Made by a program: the position numbers and the translations under genes. Positions 60,950 to 64,000 of a stretch of DNA of 64,000 bases are shown here, one piece after another. The DNA comes from Diploptera punctata. Its lineage: Eukaryota > Arthropoda > Insecta > Blattodea > Blaberidae. The DNA lies in NCBI GenBank assembly GCA_030220185.1, contig JASPKZ010004202.1:1368001-1432000 (forward strand), written 5' to 3'. Within the stretch, counting starts at the first letter, position 1. Each line of letters starts with the position of its first letter. The notes beneath the pieces are model-generated. The model searched no databases, was not told where the DNA came from, and saw only the letters and a program-made list of their open reading frames with translations.

Positions 60950-61810
60950 CTGGTTTCATAGCCGTTTGTTGCAAAACATAGAATCTCTGATACCCCTAAG
61001 ACTGATGGCGTTTACATTTATTTAATAATAAGGCGCTAAAAGTGTGCGTACACTTATTTCATGAGCCAGTGCAACAGATGGCATCAAAATCTTAATTTTT
61101 TAATTACGCTTAGCCGGTTGATGCATAACATCGTCCAATTTATGAAAGTAAAATTGTAATTTGTATCGGATTGGCTCGATACAAGTTGTAGAATTAATTG
61201 AAAACAAAGATGAAATAAAAAAATGAAAACTTCAACTCGCTTCCCCTCGTGTTGAGGTCAGTGTTCTCGATAAAAACCGGCAGAATTCCCGGAATTGTGT
61301 TCGGATTACCTCGTACTCACGCCAGCAGATGGCAAACTGGTTCTCGCTTCTCCACTATCTCAAGTCAATTTACTACGTGTCGCAGCCACATTTTCTAGAG
61401 CAGCGGCGCACTTTTTATTTATAGACACTTTAACCCTTAAATTAAAAAAGTATCTTATTGGATACATTGATTTAATTTATTTAAAATCGTTTTTAGATCC
61501 ATAGAAAAACAAACGAGTAAAAATTACTAAAATGTATGTCAAATTACGCAATAATGTATAATAATAACACAGTTTAACATTAATTTATTTTCCTTGCGGT
61601 CCGGAACATATAAATAACTGACACGAGAAAATATTGTACTGACAATTTAAGGATAAATATCGAGATCACATCGCGACTTAGGAACTTCAGTCCTGTATTC
61701 CTATCAAGTGTAGGACCTGTAGAATGGATTGGGAATGAAACCTGGGTATGAGGTAACCAAGTTCAACGTTGGCAATAGGATCAAATCTTTACATTATATC
61801 AGTGTAACTA
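60950..61810. other. Intergenic region without a recognised gene
   Basis: Only short ORFs; the 69-codon ORF at 61295 lacks supporting context. Confidence 0.45.
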
Positions 61811-61814
61811 CTAA

Positions 61815-62612
61815 AGGCCAATATGCACACACTATTGAGTAACACTAAGAAATTAGGACTGGAAGTAAATATCAATAAAACTAAATATATGGTCACATGT
61901 AGAAATTCATTAAAGAATGGAAATGGACAGCTAATGACAAATGAGGGAAATTTTGAGGAAGTGGCTGAATTCAAATACCTAGGAACAATAATCACAAATA
62001 GGAATGAGATGCACAAAGAAATTAAACATAGGCTCAATTCTGGAAATGCATGCTATTAGGCCTATGCATTGCAGAGACTCTTGATATCCCAACTCCTTTC
62101 ATAAAACGTTAAACTGAAAATATATAAAACTATTTTTCTACCAGTTATATTATATGGGTGCGAAACATTGACTCTTACTTTAAGGGAGGAAAGGACATTA
62201 CGAGGTTTTGAGAATAAAGTTCTTAGGAAAATTTTCGGACCAAAGAGAGATGAACAGACAGGTGAATGGAGAACACTTATATAACAGAGAACTACATGGT
62301 CTTTACAAGAAGCCAGATATAATAAAAACAGTTAAGTCTCGTAGGCTGCGATAGACAGGACATGTGGCACGAATGGGGAATGAAAGACAAAGATGTGCAT
62401 GAAAGCTTCTTCTAGGAAAACGAGAGGGAAAACGCCCAGTTGATAGACCAAGAATGAGGTGGGAGAATAACATTAACTATGATTTGAGGGAAGTAGATTA
62501 TACAGGGAATGATTAGAAAACATTAGCTCAGGATAGGGATGTATGGGGAGCTTATGTCCGCTCGGCCATGAACTTACTGCTTCCATAGTGCCAGTGAGTT
62601 AGTTAGTAAGTA
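61815..62612 (+). mobile_element. LINE 3' part (family 1)
   Basis: It reads LLSNTKKLGLEVNINKTKYM and EGNFEEVAEFKYLGTIITNR, then frames break; ends GTGCCAGTGAGTTAGTTAGT. Confidence 0.85.
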
Positions 62613-62683
62613 ACTATTTTCTTAGGAACTATATGAAATATACTTTATATTTATACATTTGGAGTTTCTTTCTTTCCTTTTAG

Positions 62684-63599
62684 CACGAGTATACCCCCCA
62701 GGAAGATTAATAATAAGATATATGATAATCAGAATGACTTACTTACGTACTTACTCACTGGCACTATCTAACCCGTAGGCTCATGGCCGCGCGGACATAA
62801 GCTCTCCATACATCCCTATCCTGAGCTAATGCTTTCCAATCATTCCCTGTATAATCTACTTCCCTCAAATCATAGTTAATGTTGTTCTCCCACCTCATTC
62901 TTGGTCTACCAACTGGGCGTTTTCCCTCTGGCTTTCCTACAAGAAGTTTCCATGCACGTCTTTCATTCCTCATACGCGCAACATGTCCTGCCCATCGCAG
63001 TCTACGAGACTTAACTGTTCTTATTATATCTGGCTTCCTATAAAGACCATGTAGTTCATTGTTATGTAGTCTTCTCCAATCACCTGTCTGTTCATTCTCT
63101 TTGGTTCAAAAATTTTCCTAAGAACTTTATTCTCAAATACTCCTAATCTCCTTTCCTCCCTTAAAGTAAGAGTCCATGTTTCGCACCCATATAATATAAC
63201 TGGTAGAATAATAGTTTTATATATTTTCAGCTTAACGTTTTTTGAAAGAAGTTGGGACATCAAAAGTCTCTGCAATGCATAATAGCATGCATTTCCAGAA
63301 TTGAGCCTATGTTTAATTTATTTGTGCATCTCATTCCTATTTGTGATTATTGTTCCTAGGTATTTGAATTCAGCCACTTCCTCAAAATTTCCCTCATTTG
63401 CCATTAGCTGTCCATTTCCATTATATACTGAATTTCTACGTGTGACCATATATTTAGTTTTACTGATATTTACTTCCAGTCCTAATTTCTTAGTGTTACT
63501 CAATAGTGTGTGCGTGTTGTCCTTTAGTATCTCCTCGCTATCGGCCAATAATACTACATCATCAGCATAAACTAACAGAATGACTGTGAGATTAATCCT
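62684..63599 (+). other. Candidate exon of gene E split by a LINE insertion
   Basis: A strong acceptor (TTTCTTTCTTTCCTTTTAG) precedes a sequence that joins gene E exon 1 in phase as Ala-Arg-Val-Tyr-Pro-Pro. After 56 nt it meets a LINE (62740-63575) flanked by a 10-bp target-site duplication CAGAATGACT. Beyond the LINE the sequence runs on into a possible donor CCTGTAAGA. The exon status is inference; the insertion is seen directly. Confidence 0.3.
62740..63575 (-). mobile_element. LINE 3' part (family 1) with 10-bp target duplication
   Basis: Flanked by CAGAATGACT at 62730-62739 and 63576-63585. Reversed it runs from YADDVVLLADSEE to NEGNFEEVAEFKYLGTIITN, IILPVILYGCETWTLTLREE, ERRAWKLLVGKPEGKRP and SLRVR-stop, ending in a (GTAA)n tail. 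This defines the 3' end and shows 5' truncation typical of target-primed insertion. Confidence 0.9.
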
Positions 63600-63644
63600 G
63601 TAAGAATTGAAATGAAGGTAGTTTGAATTTAACTAACTAAAAAC

Positions 63645-63880
63645 TAACTCCAAGCGCGACAGGCCTAGAAGGTCCTTGGCCTACCATCCGGTTGCTGGCC
63701 TCACATCCACATGTGTTAATCACATAAGTAGACGATCATCCTGCCAGTGTAGGGGTGACATGTAGTCAGCATGTCGGGTACCCCAGCCGTTATAGCTGGT
63801 CTTCTCAACCTGGAGCCGCTACTTATTGTAGCTACCCAAAAACCTCACGATGCTGGGTGGGCACCGGTCCCATATGAAGA
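63645..63880 (-). repeat. SINE (family 2), third copy, head missing
   Basis: Shares GCGCGACAGGCCTAGAAGG and CTCAACCTGGAGCCGCTACT with 8078-8416. Confidence 0.7.
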
Positions 63881-64000
63881 AGTAAATAGCTTTGTCCCAC
63901 GTTGTGGTGCCATTTTGAAGAAGTAATTCTCTTCATGCCCGATGTTGTTGTAACATTTTGAAGAAGGATTGGTGTCCCAAAAAAGGATTATTGGTTCAGA

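Noticed and set aside
61295..61504. 69-codon ORF in a gene-poor stretch
   Set aside because: No splice signals, no repeat-independent support and no recognisable motif.

Overview
The window looks like a repeat-rich insect nuclear genome, most likely a cockroach (Blattodea, probably Periplaneta). That is inferred from recall of the dominant LINE family, whose C-terminal end reads MGNERLAWKLLVGKPEGKRP, and from the mass of SINEs, mariner relics, Penelope-like ends and (ATT)n tracts. No database search was possible. Spliceosomal introns with canonical GT..AG ends and TATA boxes confirm a eukaryote. No bacterial gene, CRISPR array or operon is present.

The host content is a cluster of secreted-protein genes. 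Three tandem + strand paralogues are called A (1179-6709), B (10049-17696) and C (26054-33874). Each starts with a short signal-peptide exon ending in phase 1. Each then carries a main exon encoding a furin-type site (RNKR, RVRR or REKR followed by SP) and a Gly/Pro/Tyr-rich domain with CxxC motifs. Each ends in a tiny last exon that writes only a Gly-Lys-Lys(-Lys) tail. B and C also have a 138-nt exon encoding a glycosylation-rich propeptide. TATA to ATG is exactly 68 nt in all three. B and C lie in a duplicated block about 16 kb apart.

On the - strand, gene D (52413 down to 40044) has the same start layout: a 61-nt signal exon, then a 159-nt phase 1-1 exon, then a 4.9-kb exon. That exon encodes Ser-rich decapeptides, dibasic RKRS modules and four 116-residue repeats, but it is broken by three apparent frameshifts. 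A signal-peptide exon at 58141-58198 (+) may begin a further gene, E. No product is recognised by name. Composition and layout suggest secreted structural, adhesive or gland proteins, possibly with amidated C-termini.

Nearly everything else is repeats. These include a young LINE family (about 20 fragments), older LINEs, at least six tRNA-derived SINE families and Tc1/mariner relics at 1384-2141, 24000-25707 and 48421-49093. There are also two long foldback elements (8752-9736, 12283-12933), a solo LTR (46422-47131) and Penelope-like ends carrying hammerhead-like cores. Minisatellites of 37 bp, 85 bp and about 62 bp and many (ATT)n tracts complete the picture. Most sit in the introns and gaps of genes A-D, which explains why 10-490 nt exons are spread over 5-12 kb.
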